From positions 434,001-498,000 of the forward strand of contig CAWCVL010000007.1 in the NCBI GenBank assembly GCA_963798985.1: a stretch of DNA of 64,000 bases, given 5' to 3'. Position 1 is the stretch's first letter, and each line of letters begins with the position of its first letter. Under the pieces are notes generated by a model. It saw nothing but the letters and a program-made list of their open reading frames with translations, was not told the origin of the DNA and did no database searches. Positions 8,060-16,430 of this stretch are shown in pieces. The position numbers and the translations under genes were made by a program. The DNA comes from JACCTU01 sp963798985. Its GTDB lineage: Bacteria > Actinomycetota > Thermoleophilia > Gaiellales > Gaiellaceae.

Positions 8060-9284
8060 AGCGGATACCCCCGCGCTCGTGGTGCGCGCGGAAGAAGTTC
8101 TCCGAGCCCGCGGTGGCCATCGCGGCCGACGCGCTGATCTCGAGCGCCAGCGTCGCTGCTGCGACGACCTGCGCGAAGCGGTAGACCTTGCCGGCGCCCG
8201 CGCAGCCCATCAGTGCGAGCCACGAGCGCGCGTACGGGAGGGTCGTGCCTCCGCCGACCGTCGCGACCTCCAGGCCGGGGAGCCGGATCGACACGTTCAG
8301 CCCACCGTCGACGCGTCGGCCGACGCCGTGGGCCATCGAGCTCGTCCCGATCATCCCGAGGTCCTGCCCGGTCGCAGCGAAGATCGCCGCGATCGCGGAC
8401 GCCGGCGTGAACGCGACCGACTGCATCCCGGACGCGACGGCTCCGTGCGTCCCCGCCCACGCGAGCTCGAGCAGGTCGTCGATCGTCGTCCGCAGGACCC
8501 GTCGCACGGCATCGTCGGTGAGCGTCGCCTCGGCGATCACCGTCTTGCCGTGACCTTCCTGGAAGTACTGGTACGACGGCTTCTTGTCGCCGCCCATGTT
8601 CGCCTCGAGCACCGAGCGCTCGATCGGGACGGGTGAGCGCTCGCGCACGTAGCCCATGTTCAGCAGATACGAGTTGCGCGTCATCATGTTCGCGCCGACT
8701 GCGTCGCCCGTCGTCCAGCGCCAAAGGACGTGGCACATCGGCCCGACGACATGGGTGCGGACCTCGCGGAGCTTCGCCCAGCTCGAGCGCGAAGCGTCGT
8801 CGGCCGATTCGAGCCAGTCCCGCAACGCGGGCAGCTCCGCCTCGACCCACCGGGCGAGCTCGACGGCATCGCCCGCCGACTTGCAGATAAAGCAACTTGC
8901 TCGTGTGATCCGGTCAGAAATCACATACGTTCGGAAGCCGCCCGACTCCGTCACCGCGCGCGCGCCGCGGTACAGCGACGCCGAGAGCCCGCCTTCCGTG
9001 TGTGCGAGCGGCACGTACACGGTCTCCGTCTCCCGGCCGCGCTCCTCGACGACTCCGTCCGGCTCGCGCAGCCCGTAGTCGCCGAGCGAGACGGTCAGCG
9101 GGCCGATGACGGACACGGGCACGACCGAAACGCCGGTGAGCGCCTCGTTCGCCTGCGTCCACGGCTCGAGGTCGTCCCACAGCACCTCACCGTCGGAGGT
9201 CAGGTCACGAACGGTCTGCTGCCGCGCGCGGATCGACTCCGGGTCGTTCTTCCGCGGCCAGCGCCGGAGCTCCATCGTCGTCAC
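8058..9284 (-). CDS. Hydroxymethylglutaryl-CoA reductase
   Basis: Reduces HMG-CoA to mevalonate, the committed step of the mevalonate route to isoprenoids. About 408 residues, catalytic domain only, no membrane anchor. Visible motifs: HTEGGLSAS near residue 95 (catalytic Glu in TEGGL), GDAVGANMMTRNS near 190 (the D-A-x-G-x-N-M box), a DKKPSYQYF segment near 235 carrying the catalytic lysine, TVGGGTTLPYA near 345 and a C-terminal RAHHERGG that supplies the general-acid histidine. Start is GTG 9284 or, if leaderless from the TATAGC box, ATG 9275 (MELRRW). No other mevalonate gene is in the window. Divergent from folD with 18 bp between start codons. Confidence 0.9.
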   Translation of the reverse strand: MTTMELRRWPRKNDPESIRARQQTVRDLTSDGEVLWDDLEPWTQANEALTGVSVVPVSVIGPLTVSLGDYGLREPDGVVEERGRETETVYVPLAHTEGGLSASLYRGARAVTESGGFRTYVISDRITRASCFICKSAGDAVELARWVEAELPALRDWLESADDASRSSWAKLREVRTHVVGPMCHVLWRWTTGDAVGANMMTRNSYLLNMGYVRERSPVPIERSVLEANMGGDKKPSYQYFQEGHGKTVIAEATLTDDAVRRVLRTTIDDLLELAWAGTHGAVASGMQSVAFTPASAIAAIFAATGQDLGMIGTSSMAHGVGRRVDGGLNVSIRLPGLEVATVGGGTTLPYARSWLALMGCAGAGKVYRFAQVVAAATLALEISASAAMATAGSENFFRAHHERGGIR

Positions 9285-9292
9285 GCTATAGC
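9285..9292. promoter_or_regulatory. Palindromic -10 shared by HMGR and folD
   Basis: GCTATAGC reads the same on both strands and gives TATAGC 10 nt before folD GTG 9303 and 9 nt before HMGR ATG 9275. No other promoter-like sequence fits in the gap. Inferred bidirectional, near-leaderless promoter. Confidence 0.5.
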
Positions 9293-9302
9293 CTCAGGCG
9301 CC

Positions 9303-10151
9303 GTGGCAGCCACGCTCATGGACGGCAAGGCGCTGGCCGGGAAGATCAAGGCCGAGGTCGCAAAGGAGGTCGAGGAGCTCGGCCCGCTCGGGCTTGCAAC
9401 GATCCTGGTCGGCGACGACCCGGCCTCGGACGTCTACGTGAGCCTCAAGCACAAGGACGCGACCGAGGTGGGCATGCGGCCGATCGACCAGCGGCTGCCG
9501 GCGGACACGTCCGAGGCCGACGTGCTGGCGCTCGTCGAGGCGCTCAATGCCGACGAAGAGGTCGACGGCCTGCTCGTCCAGACGCCCGTTCCCGAGCACC
9601 TGGACGAGTTCAAGATCCTGTCCTCCGTGGTGCCGGTGAAGGACGTCGACGGCTTGACGCCGAGGAACGCCGGCCTCCTGTACCTCGGCCGAGACGGCCA
9701 CGTCGGCGCGACGCCGCTCGGGGTGATGCGCCTGCTGGCCGAGTACCGCGTTCCCACTGCGGGCGCGCGCGCCGTCGTCGTCGGGCGCAGCCCGATCGTG
9801 GGGAAGCCGATGGCGCTGCTCCTCTTGCAGGCGAACGCGACCGTCACGGTGTGCCACTCGCGCACCGACGACCTCGCACGGCACACGCTCGACGCGGACA
9901 TCCTCGTCGCCGCGGTCGGCGTTCGCGGCCTGATCACCGCCGACATGGTGAAGGCCGGCTCGACCGTGATCGACGTCGGGATCACGCGCACCGACGCGGG
10001 TCTCGTCGGCGACGTCGACCCAGGCGTCGCGGAGGTCGCGGCGTTCCTCACGCCGGTGCCCGGAGGGGTCGGACCGATGACCCGGGCCATGCTCCTGGCG
10101 AGCACCGTGAAGGCCGCCAGGTACCGCCGTGGCCTCTTGCCCTACCCCTGA
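9303..10151 (+). CDS. folD: Bifunctional methylenetetrahydrofolate dehydrogenase/cyclohydrolase
   Basis: Interconverts 5,10-methylene-THF and 10-formyl-THF in cytosolic one-carbon metabolism. 282 residues from GTG 9303. Recognisable blocks: VGDDPASDVYVSLKHKDA (the catalytic Lys lies in the YVSxKxK region), GLLVQTPVPEHLD, PVKDVDGLTPRNAG, and the NAD(P)-binding VVVGRSPIVGKPMALLL, then a C-terminal TPVPGGVGPMTRAML. All expected motifs are intact. The start was chosen for the in-frame GTG 10 nt after the palindromic TATAGC box; no Shine-Dalgarno is present. Confidence 0.95.
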   Translation: MAATLMDGKALAGKIKAEVAKEVEELGPLGLATILVGDDPASDVYVSLKHKDATEVGMRPIDQRLPADTSEADVLALVEALNADEEVDGLLVQTPVPEHLDEFKILSSVVPVKDVDGLTPRNAGLLYLGRDGHVGATPLGVMRLLAEYRVPTAGARAVVVGRSPIVGKPMALLLLQANATVTVCHSRTDDLARHTLDADILVAAVGVRGLITADMVKAGSTVIDVGITRTDAGLVGDVDPGVAEVAAFLTPVPGGVGPMTRAMLLASTVKAARYRRGLLPYP

Positions 10152-10230
10152 GCAGTGCTATCGTTCGACGGCTTAGTAAGGGTCGGCGGCTCGGTGCCCG
10201 GGCCGTCGCTTGTCTGTAAGGAGGAAGTAG

Positions 10231-10437
10231 TTGGCTCAGGGCACCGTCAAGTGGTTCTCGAACGAAAAGGGTTACGGGTTCATCGAGCGTGAGGGTGGCG
10301 AGGACGTCTTCGTCCACTTCTCCGCGATCACGATGGACGGCTACAAGTCCCTCACCGAGGGACAGAAGGTGGAGTTCGAGGTCGTGCAGGGCCCGAAGGG
10401 CGCTCAGGCCGCGAACGTCACCGCAGCCGCTTCGTAG
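10231..10437 (+). CDS. cspA: Cold-shock protein
   Basis: 68 residues from a TTG start with a strong GTAAGGAGG Shine-Dalgarno 7 nt upstream. RNP1 (KGYGFIE) and RNP2 (DVFVHFSAI) are intact, so it is a single-stranded nucleic-acid binding OB-fold RNA chaperone. TTGCCC at 10137 and TATCGT at 10159, 16 nt apart, fit a promoter and would give a leader of about 60 nt. It is followed by a clear terminator, so it is monocistronic. Confidence 0.95.
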   Translation: MAQGTVKWFSNEKGYGFIEREGGEDVFVHFSAITMDGYKSLTEGQKVEFEVVQGPKGAQAANVTAAAS

Positions 10438-10465
10438 CACTTCCGGAACCACGTCAAGTCGCCGT

Positions 10466-10494
10466 CGGCCCCGGAAGGGGCCGTCGGTCTTTCT
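10466..10494 (+). terminator. Rho-independent terminator after cspA
   Basis: CGGCCCC-GGAA-GGGGCCG followed by TCGGTCTTTCT, a 7-bp GC stem with a tetraloop and a T-rich tail, between cspA and gatC. Confidence 0.8.
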
Positions 10495-10509
10495 GGAAGG
10501 ATTTTCCCG

Positions 10510-10809
10510 ATGGCGATCACGAGAGAACAGGTGTTGCACGTTGCGAAGCTCGCGCACCTCGACCTGACCGACGAGGAGGTCGACCGGTTCCGGGAGCAGC
10601 TGTCCGCGATCCTCGACGCCGTCTCGAAGGTCTCCGAGCTCGATCTCGCCGACGTGCCGCCGACGTCGCACCCGCTCGAGCTCGTGAACGTCTGGCGCGA
10701 CGACGAGCCGGGGCCGTCGCTGCCGCTCGACGAGGTGTTCGCGAACGCGCCCGAGCGCGACGGCGACTTCTTCCGCGTCCCGCCGACCGGCGAGGTGCGC
10801 GAGCCGTGA
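10510..10809 (+). CDS. gatC: Asp-tRNA(Asn)/Glu-tRNA(Gln) amidotransferase subunit C
   Basis: 99 residues; N-terminal VLHVAKLAHLDLTDEEVDRF and the SELDLADVPPTSHPLEL loop are typical GatC. It stabilises GatA and links it to GatB in the complex that converts mischarged Glu-tRNA(Gln) or Asp-tRNA(Asn) to the correct amide. GGAAGGA stands about 7 nt before the ATG. Its stop overlaps gatA by 4 nt (GTGA), so the genes are translationally coupled. Confidence 0.95.
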   Translation: MAITREQVLHVAKLAHLDLTDEEVDRFREQLSAILDAVSKVSELDLADVPPTSHPLELVNVWRDDEPGPSLPLDEVFANAPERDGDFFRVPPTGEVREP

Positions 10810-12209
10810 TCGACACGCTGCGCCTCACGGCCGAGGAGGCGATGGGCCTGCTCGAGCGCAAGGAGGTCTCGGCGCGCGAGCTCTGGGACGCGTACCGCGC
10901 GGCGATCGACGCGCGCGACGAGGAGCTGCACTGCTACCTCACGCTCGTCGACGAGCCCAACGGCGAAGGCGTGCCGATCGCGCTGAAGGACGTGATCGGC
11001 ACGAAGGGGATCGAGACGACCGCCGGCTCGAAGATCCTGAAGGGGTTCGTGCCGGTCTACGACTCGACCGTCGCGCAGCGGTGCAAGGACGCGGGGCTCG
11101 CCACGCTCGGCAAGACGAACACCGACGAGTTCGCGATGGGCTCGTCGACGGAGAACTCGGCGTTCGGCCCGTCACGGAACCCTTGGGACCCGACGCGCGT
11201 GCCCGGCGGCTCCGGCGGCGGCTCCGCGGCGGCGGTCGCGGGCGGCCTCGCGCCGTGGGCGCTCGGCTCCGACACGGGCGGCTCGATCAAGCAGCCGGCG
11301 GCGCTCTGCGGGATCGTCGGGCTGCGTCCGACGTACGGCACCGTCTCGCGCTACGGGATCGTCGCGTTCGCGTCGTCGCTCGACCAGGTCGGGCCGACGA
11401 CGAAGACGGTGCGCGACTGCGCGCTCCTCTACCGGATCATCGCCGGCCGCGACCCGAACGACTCGACGACCGCCGACGTCCCGGAGGTCGTGCTGCCCGA
11501 GCGCGAGGACCTGAAGGGCGTGCGCATCGGCGTGCCGAAGCAGATGGTCGAGGCCGAGGGGATCGAGCCGGGTGTGCACGACGCGTTCGAGCGCACGCTC
11601 GAGCTCGCGCGCGAGCTCGGCGCCGAGGTGGGGGAGTGCGAGCTGCCGCTGTCCGTCGAGTACGGACTGCCCTGCTACTACCTCGTCGCCCCGGCGGAGG
11701 CGTCGTCGAACCTGTCGCGCTACGACGGAGTGCGCTACGGGCTCCGCGTGCCGGACGCCGGCTACCACGAGATGGTCATGCGCACGCGCGACGAGGGCTT
11801 CGGCGACGAGCCGAAGCGGCGGATCATGCTCGGCACGTACGCGTTGTCGGCGGGCTACTACGACGCGTACTACGGCCAGGCGCAGAAGGTGCGCACGGTG
11901 ATCCGCCGCGAGCACGCGGACGCGTTCGAGCGCTTCGACGTCCTCGTCTCGCCGACCTCGCCGACGGTCGCCTTCGAGCTCGGCGCGAAGACGCAGGACC
12001 CGCTCGCGATGTACGCGAACGACCTGCTGACGATCCCCTCGTGCATGGCGGGGCTGCCCGGGCTGAACGTTCCGTGCGGGCTCTCCGAGGGGCTGCCGGT
12101 CGGGCTCCAGGTGATCGGCCCGCAGTTCGCCGAGAACACGCTGTTCGCGGTCGGGCACGCGTTCGAGAAGGCGATCGGCTTCGACTACGTGCCGGAGCGC
12201 CTGCGATGA
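10806..12209 (+). CDS. gatA: Asp-tRNA(Asn)/Glu-tRNA(Gln) amidotransferase subunit A
   Basis: 467 residues, amidase-signature enzyme that releases ammonia from glutamine for GatB. Catalytic triad visible: Lys in PIALKDVIG, the cis-Ser in PGGSGGGSAAAVAGG and the nucleophile in GSDTGGSIKQPAA. The usual GGSSGGS is GGSGGGS here: the cis-Ser position is kept and the neighbouring Ser is Gly. GTG start at 10806 overlaps the gatC stop; gatB starts 4 nt before its own stop. The usual GatA length is 480-490. Confidence 0.95.
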   Translation: MIDTLRLTAEEAMGLLERKEVSARELWDAYRAAIDARDEELHCYLTLVDEPNGEGVPIALKDVIGTKGIETTAGSKILKGFVPVYDSTVAQRCKDAGLATLGKTNTDEFAMGSSTENSAFGPSRNPWDPTRVPGGSGGGSAAAVAGGLAPWALGSDTGGSIKQPAALCGIVGLRPTYGTVSRYGIVAFASSLDQVGPTTKTVRDCALLYRIIAGRDPNDSTTADVPEVVLPEREDLKGVRIGVPKQMVEAEGIEPGVHDAFERTLELARELGAEVGECELPLSVEYGLPCYYLVAPAEASSNLSRYDGVRYGLRVPDAGYHEMVMRTRDEGFGDEPKRRIMLGTYALSAGYYDAYYGQAQKVRTVIRREHADAFERFDVLVSPTSPTVAFELGAKTQDPLAMYANDLLTIPSCMAGLPGLNVPCGLSEGLPVGLQVIGPQFAENTLFAVGHAFEKAIGFDYVPERLR

Positions 12210-13613
12210 CTACCGAGTGGGAGCCCGTGATCGGGCTGGAGATCCACGTGCACCTGAAGACGCGGACGAAGATGTTCTGCGCGTGCGAGGTCGTGTACTC
12301 CGACCCGCCGAACTCGCACACGTGCCCGGTCTGCCTCGCGCACCCCGGAGCGCTGCCGGTGCCGAACCTGCTCGCGATCGAGCACACGGTGAAGCTCGGG
12401 CTCGCGCTCGGGTGCGAGATCGCGACGCGCGCGCTCTTCCACCGCAAGAACTACTTCTACCCGGACAACCCGAAGGGGTACCAGATCTCGCAGTACGACG
12501 TGCCGCTCTGCGGCCGTGGCGTCTTCGTGGTGCCGAAGCCCGACGGCGACCACGAGGTCGGGATCACGCGCGCGCACCTCGAGGAGGACGCCGCGAAGAA
12601 CGTGCACGTCGGCGGAGCCGGCGGGCGCATCGGCGGCTCGGCGCACACGAACGTCGACTTCAACCGCGGCGGCACGCCGCTGCTCGAGATCGTCACCGAG
12701 CCCGACCTCCGCTCGGCCGACGACGCGAAGCGGTTCCTGCAGCTGCTTCGCCAGACGATCGTCGAGCTCGGCATCTCCGACGCGGAGATGGAGAAGGGCA
12801 CGCTGCGGGCAGACGCCAACGTCTCCGTCCGCAAGCGCGGGCGAGACGGGCTACCGCACGCGCACGGAGCTGAAGAACATGAACTCGTTCAACTTCATCG
12901 CCCGCGGGATGCAGGCGGAGATCGAGCGGCAGATCGGCGTCTGGGAGTCGGGCGGCGAGGTGGTGCAGCAGACGTTCGACTTCGACGCCGCGACCGGCAG
13001 GCTGACGCCGCGGCGCTCGAAGGAGGAAGCCGAGGACTACCGCTACTTCCCAGAGCCGGACCTCGTGCCGGTCGAGCCTGGTGACGAGCTGGTCGAACGC
13101 GCGCGCGCTGCGGTTCCGGAGCTACCGGGCACGAGACTACGTCGACTCGAGGCCGAGCTCGACTTCGACCTCGCGGAGGGGCTCGTGACGAGCGGTCGTG
13201 ACGGCCTCTACGCACGCACCCCCGGCGATCGGCGTGCCGTCGCAAACGTCGTGATGAACGAGCTGGCGGGCGCCGGGATCGATCCCGAAGAGGTCGACGG
13301 CGAAGAGCTGGCCAAGCTTGTCGAGGCACGCGCCAACCTCCCGCGTGCGGTCTTCGCCGAGGCGATCGCGCGCAGCGGCGACGAGGGGTTCCGCGCGGAG
13401 CCGTACCTCGCCGAGCTCGCGGTGACCGATGTGGGCGAGCTCGGCCCGCTGATCGACGCGATCCTCGCGGCGAACCCCGGCCAGGTCGCGGCGTTCCGCG
13501 GCGGCAAGGAAGGCCTGCTCGGGTTCTTCGTCGGCCAGGTGATGAAGGAGACGGGCGGCAAGGCCGACCCGCGTGCGGTGAACGACCTGCTGCGCGAGAA
13601 GCTGAACGCCTAG
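12206..13613 (+). CDS. gatB: Asp-tRNA(Asn)/Glu-tRNA(Gln) amidotransferase subunit B, one frameshift
   Basis: ATG at 12206 overlaps the gatA stop (ATGA). N-terminal part (VIGLEIHVHLKTRTKMFC, CLAHPGALPVPN, FHRKNYFYPDNPKGYQISQY) and C-terminal part (TRTELKNMNSFNFIARGM, tail domain to TAG at 13611) together make a normal GatB of about 468 residues, with the zinc-binding Cys of the CxC...CxxC region visible. The frame breaks at GGGCGAGACG near 12840; dropping one base restores GETGYRTRTE. As an essential gene in organisms lacking GlnRS it should be intact, so this is probably a sequence error. Its TAG shares CTAG with a convergent small ORF. Confidence 0.9.
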
Positions 13614-13729
13614 CGGCTGCGGCCGGACGCGGGAGGCGCGGCCGCGGCGAGCTGCCGCTTCTCGCGCTCCTTCTTCTTGCGCCGGCGATCGTTCGCCCAG
13701 CGCCGTCTCGGCCGTGATCCGCGTCCCAC
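13610..13729 (-). CDS. Small basic protein, 39 residues
   Basis: GTG at 13729 stands exactly 7 nt after TAGGCT on this strand and the ORF ends on a TAG that shares CTAG (13610-13613) with the gatB stop. The protein is GRGSRPRRRWANDRRRKKKE followed by REKRQLAAAA, extremely basic with an aromatic near the middle, so it probably binds nucleic acid or the ribosome. The matching start and stop architecture is the main reason to believe it. No family recognised with certainty. Confidence 0.5.
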   Translation of the reverse strand: MGRGSRPRRRWANDRRRKKKEREKRQLAAAAPPASGRSR

Positions 13730-13736
13730 GAAACGG

Positions 13737-13750
13737 AGCCTATCTACGAT
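13737..13750. promoter_or_regulatory. Back-to-back -10 boxes for the small basic ORF and the CopD-like gene
   Basis: Minus-strand TAGGCT (13742-13737) lies 7 nt from GTG 13729; plus-strand TACGAT (13745-13750) lies 7 nt from GTG 13758. The two hexamers are separated by 2 bp. Confidence 0.5.
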
Positions 13751-13757
13751 CCCGCCG

Positions 13758-14206
13758 GTGTACGACCTGCTCGTCGTGGTCCACGTCGTCGCCGCAGCCG
13801 TCTGGGTGGGTGGCGTCGTCGCGCTCACGTTCGTGGCCGTGCCCGTCGCGCAGCGGCAGACAGGCCCGCTCCGCGGCGAGCTGCTTCGCGACTTCGGCCG
13901 TCGTTGGCGGCCGATCGGCTGGGGAGCGCTCGCGATCGCGATCGCGACGGGGATCCCGATCGCCGAGCACTGGAACGCGTTCGACCGCGACGTGCTCTTC
14001 GAGACGCGCTTCGGCCGGCTGTTGCTCCTGAAGGCAGGGCTCGTCGCGCTACTGATCGCGCTCTCGATCGCCCACAGCCGGCTGGGCGCGTCGCCCGTCA
14101 GGTCGCGAGGGCGGCGGTCGCGCGTCGCCCCCTCGTCGTGATCGGGCGCGCCAGCCTCGCCACGACGCTTGCGATCCCGGTCGTGGCCGTGCTCCTCGAA
14201 AGGTAG
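13758..14206 (+). CDS. CopD-like / DUF4149-like membrane protein, one frameshift
   Basis: GTG at 13758 begins VYDLLVVVHVVAAAVWVGGV, the first of four predicted membrane helices; further helices are GWGALAIAIATGIPIAEHWN, LLLLKAGLVALLIALSIAHS and, after a break near 14090, VVIGRASLATTLAIPVVAVL. The conserved VHVxxAAVWVGG histidine segment and the HSR motif are typical of copper resistance D-type or DUF2269/4149 integral membrane proteins. About 149 residues. A role in metal or haem-related membrane chemistry is possible but unproven. Confidence 0.65.
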
Positions 14207-14236
14207 GAGAAGCGCCGGGGGGAGCGAACCTTCTCC
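14206..14236 (+). promoter_or_regulatory. Leader hairpin before the M23 peptidase gene
   Basis: GGAGAAG (14206-14212) pairs with CTTCTCC (14230-14236) across a G-rich loop containing GGGGGGAG. It ends 6 nt before the ATG. It could hide or present the G-rich stretch as a ribosome site. Prediction only. Confidence 0.3.
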
Positions 14237-14242
14237 GGCCTC

Positions 14243-15097
14243 ATGCGTTTAGGAGCGTTCCTTGCTCCGCCGCTCCTCGTACTCGCTCTCGCGGCCCCGG
14301 CGGCCGGAGCGGCGGCTGATGCGCGCATCGCCGCGTTACAGGTCGCCCTGCGCGCAAACGGCGTCTACAACGGCACGGTCGACGGGCTGAGCGGGCCCCG
14401 GACCGCGAACGCCGTTCGAGCGATCCAGGTGCGCGCGAAGATCACCGTCGACGGCGTCGTCGGCCCGGAGACGCGGAAAGCGCTCGGGAAGCTCGGGCGG
14501 CCCGGCCTCGGCACCAGGACACTCGAGACCGGCATGCAGGGCTGGGACGTCGCGTCGCTGCAGTTCCGCCTCGCCGTACGTGGCTTCCCGTCGGGCACCT
14601 TCGACGGCGACTTCGGCCAGCGCACCGACGGGGCGGTTCGCCGCTTCCAGAAGTGGGCCGGTCTCGAGCCGGACGGGGTCGCAGGACCGGCGACGACGCT
14701 TGCGCTCGCGCGGCCGCCCGCGATGTCGCCCGTCAGGTTGTCGCCGCCGCTCTACGTCCCGTACACCGACGTCTTCGGACCGCGTGGCGCGCGCATGCAC
14801 ACAGGCATCGACTTTCCCGCGCCGTCGGGGACGCCGGTGCTCGCCGCGCGCGCGGGCATCGTCACCGTCACCCGCTGGCTGGACGGCTACGGGAACACGG
14901 TCGCGCTCAAGCACAAGCTCGGCGTGAGCACCGTGTACGCGCACCTGTCAGCGATCCTCGTCAAGCCCGGCGCGCACGTCGTTGTCGGGCAACCGATCGC
15001 GCGCGTCGGAGCGACCGGCTCCGCGACGGGACCGCACCTGCACTTCGAGCTTCGCGTGCGCGGCGCGGCGATCGACCCGGTTCCCGCGTTCAGGTAG
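14243..15097 (+). CDS. Secreted M23 peptidase with two peptidoglycan-binding domains
   Basis: 284 residues. A signal peptide (LLVLALAAPAAGAAADA) is followed by two PG_binding_1 repeats at about residues 27-80 (VDGLSGPRTANAVRAIQ, TVDGVVGPETRKAL) and 95-150 (FDGDFGQRTDGAVRRFQ, PDGVAGPATTLAL). The C-terminal M23 (LytM) domain at 165-284 has its zinc ligands in MHTGIDFPAP and GPHLHFELRV. It would cut peptide cross-links of peptidoglycan outside the membrane. Converges with the lysozyme-like gene with no base between the two stops. Confidence 0.9.
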   Translation: MRLGAFLAPPLLVLALAAPAAGAAADARIAALQVALRANGVYNGTVDGLSGPRTANAVRAIQVRAKITVDGVVGPETRKALGKLGRPGLGTRTLETGMQGWDVASLQFRLAVRGFPSGTFDGDFGQRTDGAVRRFQKWAGLEPDGVAGPATTLALARPPAMSPVRLSPPLYVPYTDVFGPRGARMHTGIDFPAPSGTPVLAARAGIVTVTRWLDGYGNTVALKHKLGVSTVYAHLSAILVKPGAHVVVGQPIARVGATGSATGPHLHFELRVRGAAIDPVPAFR

Positions 15098-15685
15098 TTA
15101 GATCAAGCCGCAGTAGCGGGCGGTGTTCGGCCACGGATAAAAGCCCCGACCACTGCGGTACGCACGCTCGGCGACCCACATCTGCTCGAGCGCGGTCCAC
15201 TTGTTCGCCGTGCCCTTCGTTCGAAGCAGTTCCGGCCCGTACGTGCGCTGGAAGCTGAGATCCATCTGCAAGCCTCCAAAAAACCCATTCCCAGTCGCTG
15301 TGGCCCAACCCTGGTGCGAGTGACGCTCGTAGCGGTGGATGCACATCCACTGCTGACGCCGGGGCGGGTTCGCGGCCTGGCGCCTGCGCTTCTCCGCCTT
15401 CGCCTTCCACGCGTTCAGGATCAGCACGCGCTGCTCACGATCGTCCGAGCGCTCCGCCGCGTGAGACGCGCGCGTTCGGGTTACACGCATCAAGCCTTCC
15501 CAGCGCCACGTCTCGCGGCGGTACTTGACAATCTGCGCGAGCAGGAAGTTCCCGATGTCCGTTTCCGGCTCGGTTGTCTCGACGGGTGGGGGCGTCGGCG
15601 CGTCGTCCGCGATCGAGGCCGGCGCATAGACGCCCGCAATCAAGGCCACCGACAGCACACAGGCTGTCGCCAGGTATTTTCGCAA
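15098..15685 (-). CDS. Secreted lysozyme-like (Rpf/transglycosylase-type) protein
   Basis: 195 residues from TTG at 15685 with AAGGGGGA about 12 nt upstream. Signal peptide (ATACVLSVALIAGVYAPASIA), a basic linker, then a C-terminal domain WMCIHRYERHSHQGWATATG with GFFGGLQMDLSFQRTYG, matching the catalytic Glu, TGNG and GGLQ features of resuscitation-promoting-factor and transglycosylase-like domains. Cys in WMCIH and RYCGLI could form the conserved disulfide. Acts on cell-wall glycan. Convergent with the M23 gene, which may work on the same substrate. Confidence 0.8.
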   Translation of the reverse strand: MRKYLATACVLSVALIAGVYAPASIADDAPTPPPVETTEPETDIGNFLLAQIVKYRRETWRWEGLMRVTRTRASHAAERSDDREQRVLILNAWKAKAEKRRRQAANPPRRQQWMCIHRYERHSHQGWATATGNGFFGGLQMDLSFQRTYGPELLRTKGTANKWTALEQMWVAERAYRSGRGFYPWPNTARYCGLI

Positions 15686-15752
15686 CGAGATGTGTCCCCC
15701 TTCGCATGCCGGCGAACAGAGCTGGCCACAGCTCCGCCGGACGTAGGCGAGG

Positions 15753-16409
15753 TTAGCCGGGGTGTTTTCGAGCCAGGCGAAAACTCACAAAGTTCTTACC
15801 TTGCGCAGTGAAACCTAAATAGAGGAGAACGACGCCCAGCACGATGAACACCGCAGTTTGTGCGACTCCGAGCCCCGCAACGGCGCTGCCTGCCGCAGCC
15901 GCAGCGACGCCCGCGATGACGAGCGTGTTGCCGAGAGGACGTCTGCGGATCGTGAGCAACGCGACCGCGACGACCGCGAGCGTGCCGAGCGTGTTCGCTG
16001 CGATCGCGAGCACGCGTTCCGGAAAGAGGTCGAGGTGCTGCTGCGCCTCCGGGATCGTCGTGCCGGACACGGGCGATGTGAGTGGCGACGCGAAACCGAT
16101 CCCGATCGCGAGCCCGGTGTACAACAGGCCGACCGGAGCCGCCCAGCGTCGGCCGACGAGCAGCAGCGAGCCGATCCCGAGCAGCGGAGCCGTCAGCAGA
16201 CCGCCGAACGTGTAGTAGACGCGGAACGACACATCGTTCCAGCCCGCCGCGGCGCCCCACGCGAGCGCTGCGGAGGCGAGCGCGTACGCGAACAGCGACG
16301 CGGACCACGCGGCCAACTGCGGCGCACCGGTGGTCCGCCAACGGCGCGCAAGGCTGCCCGCGAGCCGCAAGGCGAGCAGTGCGGCACCGAACGCGAGCAA
16401 CGCCTCCAC
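15753..16409 (-). CDS. Integral membrane protein, about seven helices
   Basis: GTG at 16409, 8 nt after TACGCT on this strand. 218 residues with six or seven hydrophobic segments (EALLAFGAALLALRLAG, SLFAYALASAALAWGAAAG, LLTAPLLGIGSLLLVG, VGLLYTGLAIGIGFA, LGTLAVVAVALL, LVIAGVAAAAAGSAVAG, TAVFIVLGVVLLYLGF). A longer in-frame upstream extension reads as arginine-rich noise and overlaps the divergent acylase, so the GTG is preferred. No family recognised. Confidence 0.65.
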   Translation of the reverse strand: MEALLAFGAALLALRLAGSLARRWRTTGAPQLAAWSASLFAYALASAALAWGAAAGWNDVSFRVYYTFGGLLTAPLLGIGSLLLVGRRWAAPVGLLYTGLAIGIGFASPLTSPVSGTTIPEAQQHLDLFPERVLAIAANTLGTLAVVAVALLTIRRRPLGNTLVIAGVAAAAAGSAVAGLGVAQTAVFIVLGVVLLYLGFTAQGKNFVSFRLARKHPG

Positions 16410-16417
16410 CGGTGTGG

Positions 16418-16430
16418 AGCGTAGTAAGGT
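16418..16430. promoter_or_regulatory. Adjacent divergent -10 boxes (membrane protein / acylase)
   Basis: Minus-strand TACGCT (16423-16418) is 8 nt from GTG 16409; plus-strand TAAGGT (16425-16430) is 6 nt from GTG 16437. One base separates the hexamers, so RNA polymerase could not occupy both at once. Confidence 0.55.

Noticed and set aside
14100..14242. c-di-AMP (ydaO-type) riboswitch before the M23 peptidase
   Set aside because: The genomic context is suggestive, but the upstream 140 bp encode the CopD-like C-terminus and only one simple hairpin is present, not the conserved pseudoknot elements.
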